Shown here in pieces: positions 1 to 9,950 of a stretch of DNA of 64,000 bases (positions are counted from its first letter, which is position 1; each line of letters starts with the position of its first letter). The position numbers and the translations under genes are program-made. Under the pieces are notes generated by a model that was not told the origin of the DNA, searched no databases, and was given only the letters and a program-made list of their open reading frames with translations. The stretch comes from Altererythrobacter sp. Root672 (GTDB lineage: Bacteria > Pseudomonadota > Alphaproteobacteria > Sphingomonadales > Sphingomonadaceae): positions 1,612,001 to 1,676,000 of the forward strand of contig NZ_LMHH01000001.1 in the NCBI RefSeq assembly GCF_001427865.1. The letters run 5' to 3'.

Positions 1-201
1 ATGCTTCGTAGCGGGTCGGGAAATCCTGGCTCCACATCAGGCGCACTGGTCGCCGTGTCGCGGTATATCCACCGAAACGACCGTATTGATGGTCCGCTAT
101 CCGGTTTTCCAGATGTTCCGTGTGCCCGGTGTAGAATGAGCCGTCCGAGCACAACAGGATGTAAGCGTAAAAGGCCATTGTCGGGAGCCTAGCGCTTTGA
201 C

Positions 202-228
202 GTCCTTCGACAAGCTCAGGACGAACGG
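202..228 (+). repeat. REP-like palindromic repeat, left copy
   Basis: This 27-bp unit has an exact reverse complement at 335-361. Each unit also contains an internal stem (GTCCT / AGGAC), so one copy can fold alone and the pair can form a larger hairpin. From memory, units with the core CTTCGACAAGCTCAGGAC are very common between genes in sphingomonads. Confidence 0.8.
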
Positions 229-334
229 AAGTGGATGTTTTTCCTTGATAAATAGATGAGATTTCATTGAAAGACCTGAGCTTGGTTCGCGTGGTTCGCC
301 AAGCTCACCATGATCAGTGCTAGGGTCGCCCTTC

Positions 335-361
335 CCGTTCGTCCTGAGCTTGTCGAAGGAC
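335..361 (-). repeat. REP-like palindromic repeat, right copy
   Basis: Exact inverted copy of 202-228, separated from it by 106 bp. The pair forms a BIME-like arrangement about 50 bp upstream of the M16 protease gene. Confidence 0.8.
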
Positions 362-407
362 CAATCGCCATTGCCGGTTCAGGAATCATCCGCCATTCAC
401 GCGCCCG

Positions 408-3236
408 ATGATCCGACGCTCCCTATTCGCAGCCTTCCTCTTAGCGACCTCCGTCCCTGCCCTGGCCCAACCGGCGCCGGTAGCGCCCGAGCACGAGTGG
501 CCTTTCGAGAAGAGCGACCTCCCCGCTGACCCGGCCTACCGCTTCGGCCGGCTCGACAACGGGATGCGCTACATCATCCGCTCCAACGGCACGCCCGCGG
601 GCCAAGCGATGGTGCAGTTCTGGATCAACTCCGGGTCGGTTGCCGAGACCGAACAAGAACGCGGCTACGCGCATTTCATCGAACACATGAGCTTCAACGG
701 CTCGACCCGCATCCCCGAGGGCGAGATGGTCAAGCTGCTCGAGCGCGAAGGTCTCGCTTTCGGGCCCGACACCAACGCCTCAACCAGCTTCGATACCACG
801 CTCTACATGCTCAACCTGCCGCGCAACGATCCGGCCTTGCTCGACACGGCATTGATGCTCATGCGGGAGACGGCGAGCGAACTGACCTTCAACCCCGAGG
901 CGGTCGAACGCGAAAAAGGCGTCGTGCTGTCAGAGCGCCGCGTTCGCGACACATACGACTATCGCGACACGATCGACGGGCTTGAGTTCTTCTATCCCGG
1001 TGCCCGGTTCGTCGACCGCATGCCGATCGGGACATTCGAAACCCTGCAGGCCGCCACGCCGGAGAAGCTGCGCGAACTCTACCAGCGCATCTATCGTCCG
1101 GAAAATACCGCCATAATCGTGGTCGGCGACTTCGATGCCGACAAGGTCGAAGCTGAAATCCGCGAACACTTTGCGAGCTGGCAGCCGGCATCGATCATTC
1201 CCGAGACCGACCCGGGCCCGATTCCCTTCGATCTTGCTGGGCAGACCGACATCTACCTCGACCCCGCGTTGTCGGAGCAGATCACGATCTCGCGCCACGG
1301 CCCGGCGCCCGACCGGACCGATACCCGCGCTTTCCGTGAGAAAAACGTCCGCCGTCAGCTCGGCTACGGCATCATCAACCGCCGCCTTCAACGTCTGGCA
1401 CGCGCGGAGAACCCGCCGTTCCGCAGCGCGGGCGTCGGCACGGCCGAGATGTTCGACGCCGGACGCACGAGCAACCTGGTCATCTACGCCGGCGAGGGCG
1501 AATGGCGCGGGGCGCTGGCGGCTGCCCAGGCCGAATACCGCCGGGCGCTCGAGTTTGGCTTCACCGAGGCCGAGGTGGCGGAGCAGATCGCCAACTTGCG
1601 CACTTCGCTGGAAAACAACGTCGCGGGCGCCTCGACGCGCTCCAACGCGAACTTCATCACCGGCGCGATCACGCTGCTGGAGGATAACCAGATCCCGACG
1701 ACGCCGGACAGCGCGCTGGAGCGGTTCCTGGGGCATCTGCCGGAAATCACGCCGGACAGCGTGCTCGCGGCGCTCAAGGAAGAATTCGTCCCGCTCGACA
1801 ACCCCCTGATCCGCTTCGAAGGGCGCACCGCACCCGAAGGTGGCGCCGAGGCGCTGCGGGCAGCGTGGAACGAAGGGATGGCCGTCCAGCTCGCGGCTGA
1901 GGACTCCGTCGGGCTCGAGGCCTGGGGCTATACCGACTTCGGCACGCCCGGCACGGTGGTTTCCGACACCGCTGAGCCGCTGCTCGGTATCCGAACGCTA
2001 GTCTTTTCGAACGGCCTACGCCTGAACCTCAAGAAGACCGAGCTCCAGCGCGACCGCATCTCCGTCCAGCTCAATGTCGACGGTGGTCAGATGCTCAACA
2101 CCCGCGAGGATCCGATCGCGACGGCCATGAGCAGCTCGCTACCGATCGGCGGGCTCGGCAAGCATTCGACCGACGAATTGCAGTCGATCCTGGCCGGGCG
2201 CAGCGTCAGCTTCAATCTCGGGACGACCGACGACACCTTCGTCCTCAATGCCGGCACCACCCCGCGCGACCTCGAGGTGCAGTTGCAGGTGCTGGCCGCC
2301 GCGATCTCCGATCCCGGTTATCGGCCCCAGGGCGAATCCCAGTACCGCCGCAACATCAAGGCCTTCTTCGCCAGCCGCAACGCCACGCCCGAAAGCGCGC
2401 TGGCCAACGCGCTTGGCGAAATTGTGTCCGACGGGGATCCCCGCTTCACGCTCCAGCCGCAGGATGCCTATTTGGGGCTGTCCTTCGCCAGGCTCCGCGA
2501 CGAGATCGCCGACCGGCTCAACCATGGCGCTCTCGAACTCGCGGTCGTGGGCGACTTCGATGAAGGCCAGACGATCGACATGGTCTCCCGCACGCTGGGC
2601 GCCCTGCCCCAGCGTGAGGCTGACTTCCGTGCCTATACCGACAACCGGACCCGCATGTTCACCACGGACCGCGCGCCCCGCGTGGTGCGGCATGAAGGTG
2701 CCGCGGACCAGGCGATCGTGCGCATGAGTTGGCCAACGCGCGACGACAGCGATTTCGCAGAAGTGCTCAAGCTCGACCTGCTCGACCGAGTCATGCGCAT
2801 CGAACTGACCGACAAGCTGCGCGAAGAACTGGGCAAGACCTACAGCCCCGGCGTCAGCGCCAGCGAGTCCGACACTTACACCGGCTACGGCACCTTCAAC
2901 ATCGCCGCATCGGTCGACGTGAAAGAGGTCGACGCGACAAGGGCCGCCATTCTCGAAACCGTACGCTCGCTGATCGACCAGCCCGTCGACGACGACGCGC
3001 TGTTGCGCGCTCGCCAGCCGCTGCTGGAGGCCTACGACAACGCTCTCAAGACCAATGCCGGATGGATGAACCTGGCATACCGCGCACAGTCGAAAGCAGA
3101 GCGGATCGAACGCTTCACGACCGGCAAGGACCGCCTCGCCGCGCTGACCCCGGCCGATGTTCAGGAAATGGCAGCGAAGTACCTCCAGCCGGACAAGCGG
3201 TTGGAGATCATCGTGCTGCCGAAAGAGGGCAGCTAG
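408..3236 (+). CDS. Exported M16 family zinc metallopeptidase
   Basis: A 942-residue protein with a Sec signal peptide (about residues 1-20, ending LAQP), so it probably acts in the periplasm. The inverted zinc motif HxxEH is intact at residues 89-93 (HFIEH). Glu169 lies 76 residues after the last His, the spacing expected for the third zinc ligand. The length and the second, inactive-looking half fit the double-domain pitrilysin/PqqL-like M16 class, which degrades peptides inside a clam-shell chamber. The ATG at 408 puts the signal sequence at the N-terminus. It is the first gene of the window, and the next gene (also exported) follows after 83 bp. The substrate is unknown. Confidence 0.9.
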   Translation: MIRRSLFAAFLLATSVPALAQPAPVAPEHEWPFEKSDLPADPAYRFGRLDNGMRYIIRSNGTPAGQAMVQFWINSGSVAETEQERGYAHFIEHMSFNGSTRIPEGEMVKLLEREGLAFGPDTNASTSFDTTLYMLNLPRNDPALLDTALMLMRETASELTFNPEAVEREKGVVLSERRVRDTYDYRDTIDGLEFFYPGARFVDRMPIGTFETLQAATPEKLRELYQRIYRPENTAIIVVGDFDADKVEAEIREHFASWQPASIIPETDPGPIPFDLAGQTDIYLDPALSEQITISRHGPAPDRTDTRAFREKNVRRQLGYGIINRRLQRLARAENPPFRSAGVGTAEMFDAGRTSNLVIYAGEGEWRGALAAAQAEYRRALEFGFTEAEVAEQIANLRTSLENNVAGASTRSNANFITGAITLLEDNQIPTTPDSALERFLGHLPEITPDSVLAALKEEFVPLDNPLIRFEGRTAPEGGAEALRAAWNEGMAVQLAAEDSVGLEAWGYTDFGTPGTVVSDTAEPLLGIRTLVFSNGLRLNLKKTELQRDRISVQLNVDGGQMLNTREDPIATAMSSSLPIGGLGKHSTDELQSILAGRSVSFNLGTTDDTFVLNAGTTPRDLEVQLQVLAAAISDPGYRPQGESQYRRNIKAFFASRNATPESALANALGEIVSDGDPRFTLQPQDAYLGLSFARLRDEIADRLNHGALELAVVGDFDEGQTIDMVSRTLGALPQREADFRAYTDNRTRMFTTDRAPRVVRHEGAADQAIVRMSWPTRDDSDFAEVLKLDLLDRVMRIELTDKLREELGKTYSPGVSASESDTYTGYGTFNIAASVDVKEVDATRAAILETVRSLIDQPVDDDALLRARQPLLEAYDNALKTNAGWMNLAYRAQSKAERIERFTTGKDRLAALTPADVQEMAAKYLQPDKRLEIIVLPKEGS

Positions 3237-3319
3237 ACCTCTAGCCGGAATCGCCCCAGCACAATAAGGGGCACCAAGTTGAGAAGGGCCGCCGCGCGGC
3301 CGAGAGGGAACGCAGAGCA

Positions 3320-4036
3320 ATGAATCGTCTTGGGTTTGCCGCCGTGGCGCTCGCCGCCACCGCCACTTTCGCCTCGCCCGCCGCTGCGCAGGGCGCTTGC
3401 AGCCGTGAACTGCTGCAGGGCATCGCCGACAACTGGATCTCCGGCGTCAAGAAGGGCTCTCCGTTCGAAATGAACCTCGGCGAATGGGTGGACTATCGCG
3501 AGAACCTCGAGATCGGCTTCCTGTCGGCGTTCTTCGACAACCAGGCGCGCACGGTCGACTTTAGCCGTGCGTTGCTCGACACCACGTCCTGCAAGACATT
3601 TGTCGAGGCCGTGCTGCTCAATCCCGAACGGCCGATGGTGTTGACGACGCAGCTCACCAACGGGTTCTTCGGCGTGGGTCCGATCGACAACCTGGTCACC
3701 GACAAGGGCGACTGGAAGTTCGACGCCAAGACCACGCTCGACAGCGTCAAGGCGGAGCAGTGGACCGAGATCCCGGCCGACAAGCGCATGAGCCGCCAGG
3801 ACCTGACCGCGGCGGCCAACGCCTGGCTCGATGCTCGCGCTGCCAACGGTGCGACGACTGCCGATCGCCTCTACGTGATCGACGAAGTGCTCGGCGGCGT
3901 GAACGTACTCGCGCGGCTCGGCACGGACCGGCTACCGGCCAGCTTCACCTTCCGTATCGAAGACGGCCAGGTGAAGGCGACGCACGTTGCCGTGAACTGC
4001 GGCGAGAAGGCCAACTGCTCGGCTCCCGGTCTCTGA
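3320..4036 (+). CDS. Exported protein of unknown function
   Basis: 238 residues starting MNRLGFAAVALAATATF, a clear signal peptide cleaved near AAAQG. I do not recognise a family. The mature part is soluble-looking, with scattered cysteines (near Cys27, in the middle at TTSCKTF, and in a C-terminal NCGEKANC pair) that could form disulphides in the periplasm. It follows the M16 protease on the same strand and is closed by a strong terminator at 4043-4080, so the two may be co-transcribed. No catalytic motif is evident. Confidence 0.75.
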   Translation: MNRLGFAAVALAATATFASPAAAQGACSRELLQGIADNWISGVKKGSPFEMNLGEWVDYRENLEIGFLSAFFDNQARTVDFSRALLDTTSCKTFVEAVLLNPERPMVLTTQLTNGFFGVGPIDNLVTDKGDWKFDAKTTLDSVKAEQWTEIPADKRMSRQDLTAAANAWLDARAANGATTADRLYVIDEVLGGVNVLARLGTDRLPASFTFRIEDGQVKATHVAVNCGEKANCSAPGL

Positions 4037-4042
4037 TCTAAG

Positions 4043-4080
4043 AAATCCTCCTCATGAGCTTCGCTCACAGGGAGGATTTT
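4043..4080 (+). terminator. Rho-independent terminator
   Basis: The stem AAATCCTCC (4043-4051) pairs with GGAGGATTT (4071-4079). An inner stem TGAGC/GCTCA caps it, and a T-run ends at 4080. It sits just after the stop at 4036. Its CCTCC...GGAGG core resembles half of the dispersed repeats seen at 41.6, 44.4 and 51.9 kb. Confidence 0.75.
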
Positions 4081-4162
4081 CACCTTCATTACCCTTGCCG
4101 CGAAGGGCCTCAATTGCCATAGGCGCGAGCGACTCCCGTCTATTCGAGAAGGCCCCCGCCCG

Positions 4163-4405
4163 ATGAAGGTTCGCATCCATGTCAGCCTCAAGCCCGGCGT
4201 GCTCGACCCGCAGGGCCGCGCCGTGCACCACTCCCTTGAAGGCCTTGGTTTCAAGGGCATCGAGGATGTGCGGGTTGGCCGCCTGATCGAACTCGACGTG
4301 GCCGATGGCACGAGCGACGCTGACCTCGACCAGATGTGCCGTCAGCTTCTCGCCAACATGGTCATCGAGAATTACCGCATCGAAAAGCCGGAGACAGTGG
4401 CGTGA
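4163..4405 (+). CDS. purS: Phosphoribosylformylglycinamidine synthase subunit PurS
   Basis: 80 residues, the usual PurS size, beginning [18 protein letters not shown], which is the family's hallmark N-terminus. PurS is the small dimeric subunit that bridges PurL and PurQ in the three-part FGAM synthase (step 4 of purine synthesis). It helps channel ammonia from the glutaminase. The stop codon overlaps the GTG start of purQ, so the two are translationally coupled. The large subunit gene purL is not adjacent, because the next gene runs the other way. Confidence 0.95.
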   Translation: MKVRIHVSLKPGVLDPQGRAVHHSLEGLGFKGIEDVRVGRLIELDVADGTSDADLDQMCRQLLANMVIENYRIEKPETVA

Positions 4406-5079
4406 GCTTCCGGTCGGCAGTCGTCACCTTCCCGGGTTCGAACTGCGACCGGGACCTGGCAGTGGCGCTGGAGAAAGTTTCCGGCACCCCGGCCCTGCGC
4501 GTGTGGCACGGTGACGCCGAACTGCCGGAAAAGCTCGACTTCATCGCGCTACCCGGCGGGTTCTCCTACGGCGACTACTTGCGTTCCGGCGCGATGGCCG
4601 CCCGCAGCCCAATCATGCAAGCGGTGATCGAAGCCGCGGGACGCGGTGTGCCGGTCCTGGGTATCTGCAACGGCTTCCAGGTCCTGACGGAATCGGGCCT
4701 GCTGCCGGGTGCGCTGATGCGCAACGCCAACCAGCACTTCATCTGCCGCACGGTCCAGCTTTCGGTCGAGAACAGCCAGACGCTGTTCACCGCAGGCTAC
4801 CAGACCGGGCAGGTTATTCACGTTCCGGTCGCGCACCATGACGGCAACTATTTCGCCGACGACGACACGCTCGATCGGCTTGAAGGCGAAGGCCGCGTGG
4901 CTTTCCGCTACGCCGAGACGGTCAACGGATCGCGTCGCGACATCGCCGGCATCCTCAACGAGGCGGGCAATGTGCTGGGCATGATGCCGCACCCGGAACG
5001 AGCAATTGAGCGGGAGCACGGCAGCACCGACGGCCGCGCCATGTTTGAGAGCGCGATACGGGGTCTGGTAGACGCCTAA
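4402..5079 (+). CDS. purQ: Phosphoribosylformylglycinamidine synthase subunit PurQ
   Basis: 225 residues from a GTG at 4402 that overlaps the purS stop. This start gives the canonical [19 protein letters not shown]-terminus, whereas the longer ATG frame at 4336 only adds residues read out of purS. It is a class I glutamine amidotransferase that supplies ammonia to FGAM synthase. The nucleophile elbow GICNG places the catalytic Cys at about residue 89, and the His/Glu pair lies in MMPHPERA near the C-terminus. The gene ends 3 bp inside the convergent GGDEF/EAL gene. Confidence 0.95.
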   Translation: MSFRSAVVTFPGSNCDRDLAVALEKVSGTPALRVWHGDAELPEKLDFIALPGGFSYGDYLRSGAMAARSPIMQAVIEAAGRGVPVLGICNGFQVLTESGLLPGALMRNANQHFICRTVQLSVENSQTLFTAGYQTGQVIHVPVAHHDGNYFADDDTLDRLEGEGRVAFRYAETVNGSRRDIAGILNEAGNVLGMMPHPERAIEREHGSTDGRAMFESAIRGLVDA

Positions 5080-7424
5080 GCCGCCGCTACACGGCCCTTT
5101 CGGCCGATCAGCTTAAACGCCTCATCGGCCTCCATTGGGCGGCCGAAGTAGTAGCCCTGGATCTTGGTGCAGCCGAGGTTCGTGATCAGCGCTACTTCCT
5201 CAGCCGTTTCTGCGCCCTCGGCAGTCGTCGTCATTCCCAGGCTGTCGGCCATCGCCACGACGGCGCGGATGATGGCCAGGCTTTCCACGCTGCCCTGCGC
5301 CGCCCCCTGCACGAAGGTGCGGTCGACCTTGATTGTCGAGAAGCGCAAGGCCCTGATGTAGCCGAGTGACGAATAGCCGGTGCCGAAGTCGTCGAGCGCC
5401 ACCGAGCAGCCCAGCGCCATGATTTCCTCGAGCGTCTGCCGCGCAGTCCGCGCGTCGCGCAGGAAGATGCTCTCGGTCACTTCCACCTCGAGCCGGTAGG
5501 GCGGCAATCCGCTGTCCACCAAGGCGCGGATGACGTTCGCCGAGAAGCCCGGCTCGAGCAATTGTTCGCCCGAGACGTTGACCCCGACCTTGATGTCGCC
5601 CGGCCAGCGAACCGCCTCGCGGCATGCTTCGTACAGCACCCACTCGCCGATCGGTACGATCAGGCGCGTATCTTCGGCCAGGGGGATGAACTTGCCGGGG
5701 CTGACGAACCCATGCTCCTTGCTCTGCCACCGGAGCAGCGCCTCGAAGCTCACCAAGGTCCCGTTCTTCGCGTCGACGACGGGCTGATAGTGGAGCTTCA
5801 GTTCCTGCTTGCCGATCGCGTTACGCAAAGCGAGCTCCAGCTTGCGGCGCTCTTCAGCGTTGGCGTGCAGCGACGGTTCGTAGCGGAAGTGAAGCCCGCC
5901 GCCCTCGTCCTTCGCGCGGTAAAGCGCGAGATCCGCGTTGCGCATCAGCATCTCGACGGTGTTGCCGTCCTTGGGGCAAACGGCCGAGCCGACGCTCGCC
6001 CCGATGTAGAGCTTGTGATTGTCCACGTCGTAAGGCTGCGAGAGGGCTTCGATCACGGCTTCGGCGACCCTAGCGACGGCCCCCTCGGTCGAAGCGTCGC
6101 TTATAACGATGGCGAACTCGTCGCCACCCAGACGCCCGCACTGTTCGTTCTCGCCAATGACGGACTTCAATCGCTGGGAAACCTGCGCGAGCAGCCGGTC
6201 ACCCACCTGGTGTCCCAGTGAGTCGTTCACCGACTTGAAGCGATCGAGGTCGATCATCAGGAAAGCGCAGCGGCTCCGCCACTGGTCGGCAAAGCGCATC
6301 GCTTCGCCAAGCGCCTCGGTCAGCATGAGCCTGTTGGGCAGGCCCGTTAGCGTATCGTAGCGCGCCAGGTAGGCGATCTTCTCGTCAGACTCGCGCTGTT
6401 CGGTGACGTCGGACCCGACGCCACGGTATCCGATAAAGCTGCCGTTCTCATCGAGCATCGGCGTACCCGACAGTTCCCACCAGCGTCGGCCGGTAGCGAC
6501 CGTCACCTGGACCAGCAGGTTCGAAAAACTCTCCCGGCGCTTGAGCCTTTCCGCCAGGTCGTAAAGGCTGGGATGGAACTGGCCACTGTCCCAGCTATCG
6601 CCCGCGATCAACTGGATGAACGGCAGGCCTTCGGCAGCTGCCGGGTCCTTGCCGAGCGCAAACGCGAAGCGCGGGCTGGTGGACCTGACACGACGGTTGG
6701 GATCGACCTGCCATAGCCAGTCGGCCTCGTTCTCCTGGAATTCGCGCAGCAGGAGTGAAACCACCTCGTCCTTCTCTGCGACCCCAGCCTCGGCGATCTT
6801 GGCCGACAGATAGGTTCGAGCGGAATCGATAGTTCCGGAGATCGCCAGCGTGATGAACGCCAGGATCACCGCGGCAAATCCATAGTCGCGTGATATGACG
6901 AAAGACGCACTCGCGGTGCCACCGGTGATAGCAATGAACACCACCGTACCCATCGGCGCGGACGACAGGATTGAAGCCGAACTGGCAATCAGCATCGCCA
7001 CCAAGGTCCAAAGCGCGAAGTGTTCCGCCTGCCCGCCGTATGGAGGCAACAGGATCATGGCGGCAGCCCAAACCAAGGCGTTGCCCGCCACGCCCAGCGC
7101 CTGGCGCCTGAATTCGTGCCTGGTCATCGTGCGCCGGTCGATGTCGGCCAGGCTGCGGTCGATCCTGATGGTATTCCAAGTCGCCGCGACCGCAGCCACA
7201 AGCCACAACCCGAGAAGCCAGACCGGCACCTTGCCGACAAACACGCTCACGGTGACTGAGGCGGCCAGGGCGTGGGCTATGGTGCGGATCAGCACGGTCT
7301 TGTGCAACTGGCCGTACTGCAGAGCACGCACCCGCGCCCAATCGCCATCGGCTGGACCCTTCAGGCCCAGTAGCTCCAACGCTGATAGCCGCAGGGTCGG
7401 CAACTCGGATGGATTCGCGCTCAC
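5076..7424 (-). CDS. Membrane PAS-GGDEF-EAL cyclic-di-GMP protein
   Basis: 782 residues from a GTG start. The N-terminal 210 or so residues hold about five or six hydrophobic segments. A PAS domain follows (about 235-345, starting near ADWLWQVDP), then a GGDEF domain with an intact [11 protein letters not shown] active site and an EAL domain with SFEALLRW and [10 protein letters not shown]. All the motifs needed for both diguanylate cyclase and phosphodiesterase activity are present, so which activity dominates cannot be told from sequence. The membrane part and PAS domain probably sense an input. It is a single gene, convergent with purQ (stops overlap) and not in an operon with its neighbours. 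Confidence 0.92.
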   Translation of the reverse strand: MSANPSELPTLRLSALELLGLKGPADGDWARVRALQYGQLHKTVLIRTIAHALAASVTVSVFVGKVPVWLLGLWLVAAVAATWNTIRIDRSLADIDRRTMTRHEFRRQALGVAGNALVWAAAMILLPPYGGQAEHFALWTLVAMLIASSASILSSAPMGTVVFIAITGGTASASFVISRDYGFAAVILAFITLAISGTIDSARTYLSAKIAEAGVAEKDEVVSLLLREFQENEADWLWQVDPNRRVRSTSPRFAFALGKDPAAAEGLPFIQLIAGDSWDSGQFHPSLYDLAERLKRRESFSNLLVQVTVATGRRWWELSGTPMLDENGSFIGYRGVGSDVTEQRESDEKIAYLARYDTLTGLPNRLMLTEALGEAMRFADQWRSRCAFLMIDLDRFKSVNDSLGHQVGDRLLAQVSQRLKSVIGENEQCGRLGGDEFAIVISDASTEGAVARVAEAVIEALSQPYDVDNHKLYIGASVGSAVCPKDGNTVEMLMRNADLALYRAKDEGGGLHFRYEPSLHANAEERRKLELALRNAIGKQELKLHYQPVVDAKNGTLVSFEALLRWQSKEHGFVSPGKFIPLAEDTRLIVPIGEWVLYEACREAVRWPGDIKVGVNVSGEQLLEPGFSANVIRALVDSGLPPYRLEVEVTESIFLRDARTARQTLEEIMALGCSVALDDFGTGYSSLGYIRALRFSTIKVDRTFVQGAAQGSVESLAIIRAVVAMADSLGMTTTAEGAETAEEVALITNLGCTKIQGYYFGRPMEADEAFKLIGRKGRVAAA

Positions 7425-7495
7425 TCATCGCGCGTAAGCCATCAATGGTTAGAAGCGGGTAAAGCCCCGGGCAGAGGAATGCCGGATTTGCGAAT

Positions 7496-9319
7496 TTATT
7501 CGACGGTCACCGACTTGGCGAGATTGCGCGGTTGGTCGACGTCGGTCCCTTTGACGCAAGCTGTGTGGTAGGCAATCAGTTGCACCGGAACCGCATAGAC
7601 CAGCGGCGCGATCAGCGGGTGGACTTGCGGCATCTCGATGGTCGCCATGCAGCCCTCCCCGGCTTCTTCGAGGCCTGCCTTATCGGAGATCAACACGATC
7701 TTGCCGCCGCGTGCCCTCACCTCCTGCATGTTCGAGACGGTCTTTTCGAACAAGGGACCCGAAGGAGCCAGGACAATCACCGGCACCGCTTCGTCGATCA
7801 ACGCGATCGGACCGTGCTTCATTTCACCCGCAGCATAACCTTCGGCGTGGATGTAGCTGATTTCCTTGAGTTTTAACGCACCTTCCAGTGCCAACGGAAA
7901 GTCAGGTCCGCGGCCTAGGTAGAGAACATCGCGGGCCGGCGCGATCAGGTGCGCCATGGCGGCAATCTCGTCGTCATGCGCGAGCGCAGCGTTGAGCGAG
8001 GCCGGAGCTTCGAGCAGGTGCCGAACGACTTCCGCCTCTGCCTCTCGGTCGAGCCGGCCCTTCTTGACCGCGAAATGCGCCGCGAGAGCCGCAAGCACCG
8101 CCAACTGGCAGGTGAAAGCCTTGGTCGAAGCGACGCCGATTTCCGGGCCGGCATGGGTCGGCAGCAGCAAGTCCGCCTCGCGCGCCATCGAGCTGGTCGG
8201 CACGTTGACCACTACTGCGATTGTCTGCCCTTCGGCCTTGCAGTGCCTCAGCGCCGCCAGCGTATCGGCCGTTTCACCGCTTTGGGAAATGAACAGCGCC
8301 AGCCCGCCGGGCTGAAGGACCGGCTCGCGATATCGGAACTCGCTGGCGAAATCGAGGTCGACGGGAACGCGCGCGAACTGTTCGAACCAGTACTTGGCGA
8401 CCATCCCGGCGTAGTAGCTGGTACCGCACGCCACGATGGTAACCCGATCGATCGCCGAGATGTCGAAGTCGATCTGCGGCAGGGCGACCTGCATTTCGAC
8501 CGGCCGAAGGTAGCTGCGCAGAGTTTGCGCCACGACCGTCGGCTGTTCGAAGATCTCTTTCTGCATGAAGTGGCGATAGTTGCCCTTCTCGATCGCCGCT
8601 GCCGATGCACCTGACGTGGTAACTTCGCGCTCTACTGGATTGTTATCCTTGTCAAAGATTTCGGCGCCTTCGCGAGTGATTACAACCCAGTCGCCTTCGT
8701 CCAGGTACGAAATCTGCTGCGTCAGGGGCGCAAGCGCGAGCGCATCGGAACCGAGGTAGGTCTCGCCTTCACCGTAACCGACCACCAGCGGAGAGCCGAG
8801 CCGTGCGCCGATGAGCAAGTCCGGATGGGCCCGAAACGCGATCGCAAGGGCAAAGGCGCCCCGCAATTGCGGCAGGACTGCTTTCACCGCATCCTGTGGC
8901 GACAGGCCTGCCTCGATCTGTTCCGATACGAGGTGGGCCACAATCTCGGTATCGGTTTCGCTTTCGAGCGTGCGGCCCCGCGCAAGCAGCCCTTCGCGCA
9001 ATGGCTTGAAGTTCTCGATGATGCCGTTGTGGACCAGAGCGACCTGATCGGTGGCGTGCGGGTGCGCATTGCTTGCCGTCGGCGCGCCGTGGGTCGCCCA
9101 ACGCGTATGGGCGATGCCAATATCGCCCGGAGCCGGATGGCGTTCAATCTCGGCAACCAGGTTGAGCAGCTTCCCCGGCGCCCGTCGGCGGATCAGGTTC
9201 CCGCCGTCGATCGTGCAGATACCGGCGCTGTCATAGCCGCGGTATTCCATCCGCCTGAGACCGTCGACCAGCCGCTCTGCGACCGGTTCCTTGCCGACGA
9301 TACCGATGATTCCGCACAT
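7496..9319 (-). CDS. glmS: Glutamine-fructose-6-phosphate aminotransferase (isomerizing)
   Basis: 607 residues, the normal GlmS length. It converts fructose-6-phosphate and glutamine to glucosamine-6-phosphate, the first step of UDP-GlcNAc synthesis for peptidoglycan and LPS. The start MCGIIGIVG exposes the catalytic Cys2 of the glutaminase domain (about 1-220). Two SIS sugar-isomerase domains follow, and the C-terminus NLAKSVTVE matches the family's conserved tail. It lies downstream of vapBC and glmU on the same strand, so the amino-sugar genes are close but split by the toxin-antitoxin pair. No glmS ribozyme is seen. Confidence 0.97.
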   Translation of the reverse strand: MCGIIGIVGKEPVAERLVDGLRRMEYRGYDSAGICTIDGGNLIRRRAPGKLLNLVAEIERHPAPGDIGIAHTRWATHGAPTASNAHPHATDQVALVHNGIIENFKPLREGLLARGRTLESETDTEIVAHLVSEQIEAGLSPQDAVKAVLPQLRGAFALAIAFRAHPDLLIGARLGSPLVVGYGEGETYLGSDALALAPLTQQISYLDEGDWVVITREGAEIFDKDNNPVEREVTTSGASAAAIEKGNYRHFMQKEIFEQPTVVAQTLRSYLRPVEMQVALPQIDFDISAIDRVTIVACGTSYYAGMVAKYWFEQFARVPVDLDFASEFRYREPVLQPGGLALFISQSGETADTLAALRHCKAEGQTIAVVVNVPTSSMAREADLLLPTHAGPEIGVASTKAFTCQLAVLAALAAHFAVKKGRLDREAEAEVVRHLLEAPASLNAALAHDDEIAAMAHLIAPARDVLYLGRGPDFPLALEGALKLKEISYIHAEGYAAGEMKHGPIALIDEAVPVIVLAPSGPLFEKTVSNMQEVRARGGKIVLISDKAGLEEAGEGCMATIEMPQVHPLIAPLVYAVPVQLIAYHTACVKGTDVDQPRNLAKSVTVE

Positions 9320-9336
9320 GAGGAGGCTGCCTTGCG

Positions 9337-9702
9337 TTAGAGGATGTAAGGTACGCGGACGCCCGGCATCTGCGCCGGAAAGTCCTTTGTGTTGCGAGTG
9401 ACCAAGATGGCTCCGTTAACCTGCGCGGTCGCGAGCACATAGGCATCCAAGAGCTTGATCCGCATGCGAAAACGTATGTCGGCGGCGGCCAGAGATATCC
9501 GGCCGTCGACTTCGACTATCTCGAAAGGTGCAATGAGCTGCTGGACTCGATCACGCGTTTCCAACGGCTCGCCAGCCAGAACCTCAGTCCAAACGACGCG
9601 ACTGATCCGATGCCGAGCATAGCGAGACAATTCGATGCTGGCCTGGGGACGATCCTTCAGCCAGTCGATCAGAATATTGGTATCAAAGAAGGGATCCGAC
9701 AC
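9337..9702 (-). CDS. VapC-like PIN-domain toxin (ribonuclease)
   Basis: 121 residues with the PIN fold's acidic residues: FFDTNIL (Asp7), WTEVL (Glu about 39), LLDAYVLATA and a C-terminal TRNTKDF. VapC toxins are Mg-dependent endoribonucleases that stop translation unless held by VapB. The start lies 6 bp after the antitoxin stop, the usual order (antitoxin first). The gene sits between glmU and glmS on the same strand, ending 17 bp before the glmS start. All catalytic acids seem present, so it is probably active. Confidence 0.88.
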   Translation of the reverse strand: MSDPFFDTNILIDWLKDRPQASIELSRYARHRISRVVWTEVLAGEPLETRDRVQQLIAPFEIVEVDGRISLAAADIRFRMRIKLLDAYVLATAQVNGAILVTRNTKDFPAQMPGVRVPYIL

Positions 9703-9708
9703 AGATTT

Positions 9709-9942
9709 TCAGTCGAAATCGCGGTCTTCGCGCATCGCGCGCTGATACTCGACCGCATCCCCAATGTCGTCGCGATCTCTCCAGTAGCCAGCGCCGCGAG
9801 CGATCCAGGCATTTCCTGTATTGCGGACAAGGTAGAGCTTGATCGCCTCGCGAATGGCCGCTGCGCGCGAGCGCTTGTCCTTCGCCGCCAACGCATCGAG
9901 TTTCTCGATGTCTTCCTCAGGGATGTCCACCAAAGTTCGCAT
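9709..9942 (-). CDS. VapB-like ribbon-helix-helix antitoxin
   Basis: 77 residues beginning MRTLVDIPEEDIEKLDALA, a CopG/ribbon-helix-helix N-terminus that should dimerise and bind DNA. The charged, probably flexible C-terminus (from about residue 45) would wrap the VapC active site. It is immediately upstream of the PIN toxin. A near-perfect palindrome lies just in front of its start (9951-9969), as expected for an autoregulated module in which the VapBC complex represses its own promoter. Confidence 0.88.
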   Translation of the reverse strand: MRTLVDIPEEDIEKLDALAAKDKRSRAAAIREAIKLYLVRNTGNAWIARGAGYWRDRDDIGDAVEYQRAMREDRDFD

Positions 9943-9950
9943 GATATACT

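Larger units (their letters stand above)
1..407. other. Non-coding left edge with REP-like palindromes
   Basis: I see no convincing gene here. The frame 1-192 has no recognisable product and no clear ribosome binding site. The stretch carries an inverted pair of a 27-bp palindromic repeat (202-228 and 335-361), and between them a second hairpin at about 282-318 (TGAGCTTGG / CCAAGCTCA). It ends at the start of the M16 protease gene, whose promoter must lie here or in the repeat spacer. A truncated gene from further left cannot be excluded. Confidence 0.6.

Noticed and set aside
1-192. 63-codon frame at the window start
   Set aside because: No recognisable product, no ribosome site, next to REP-like repeats; could be part of something cut by the edge, but not supportable.
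4434-4445. Sequence GGGTTCGAACTG resembling a tRNA T-loop
   Set aside because: It encodes the conserved PGSNC of PurQ and no cloverleaf can be formed around it.
7425-7495. Possible glmS ribozyme or riboswitch near glmS
   Set aside because: This side is downstream of glmS, the true leader (9320-9336) is only 17 bp, and such ribozymes are a Gram-positive feature.
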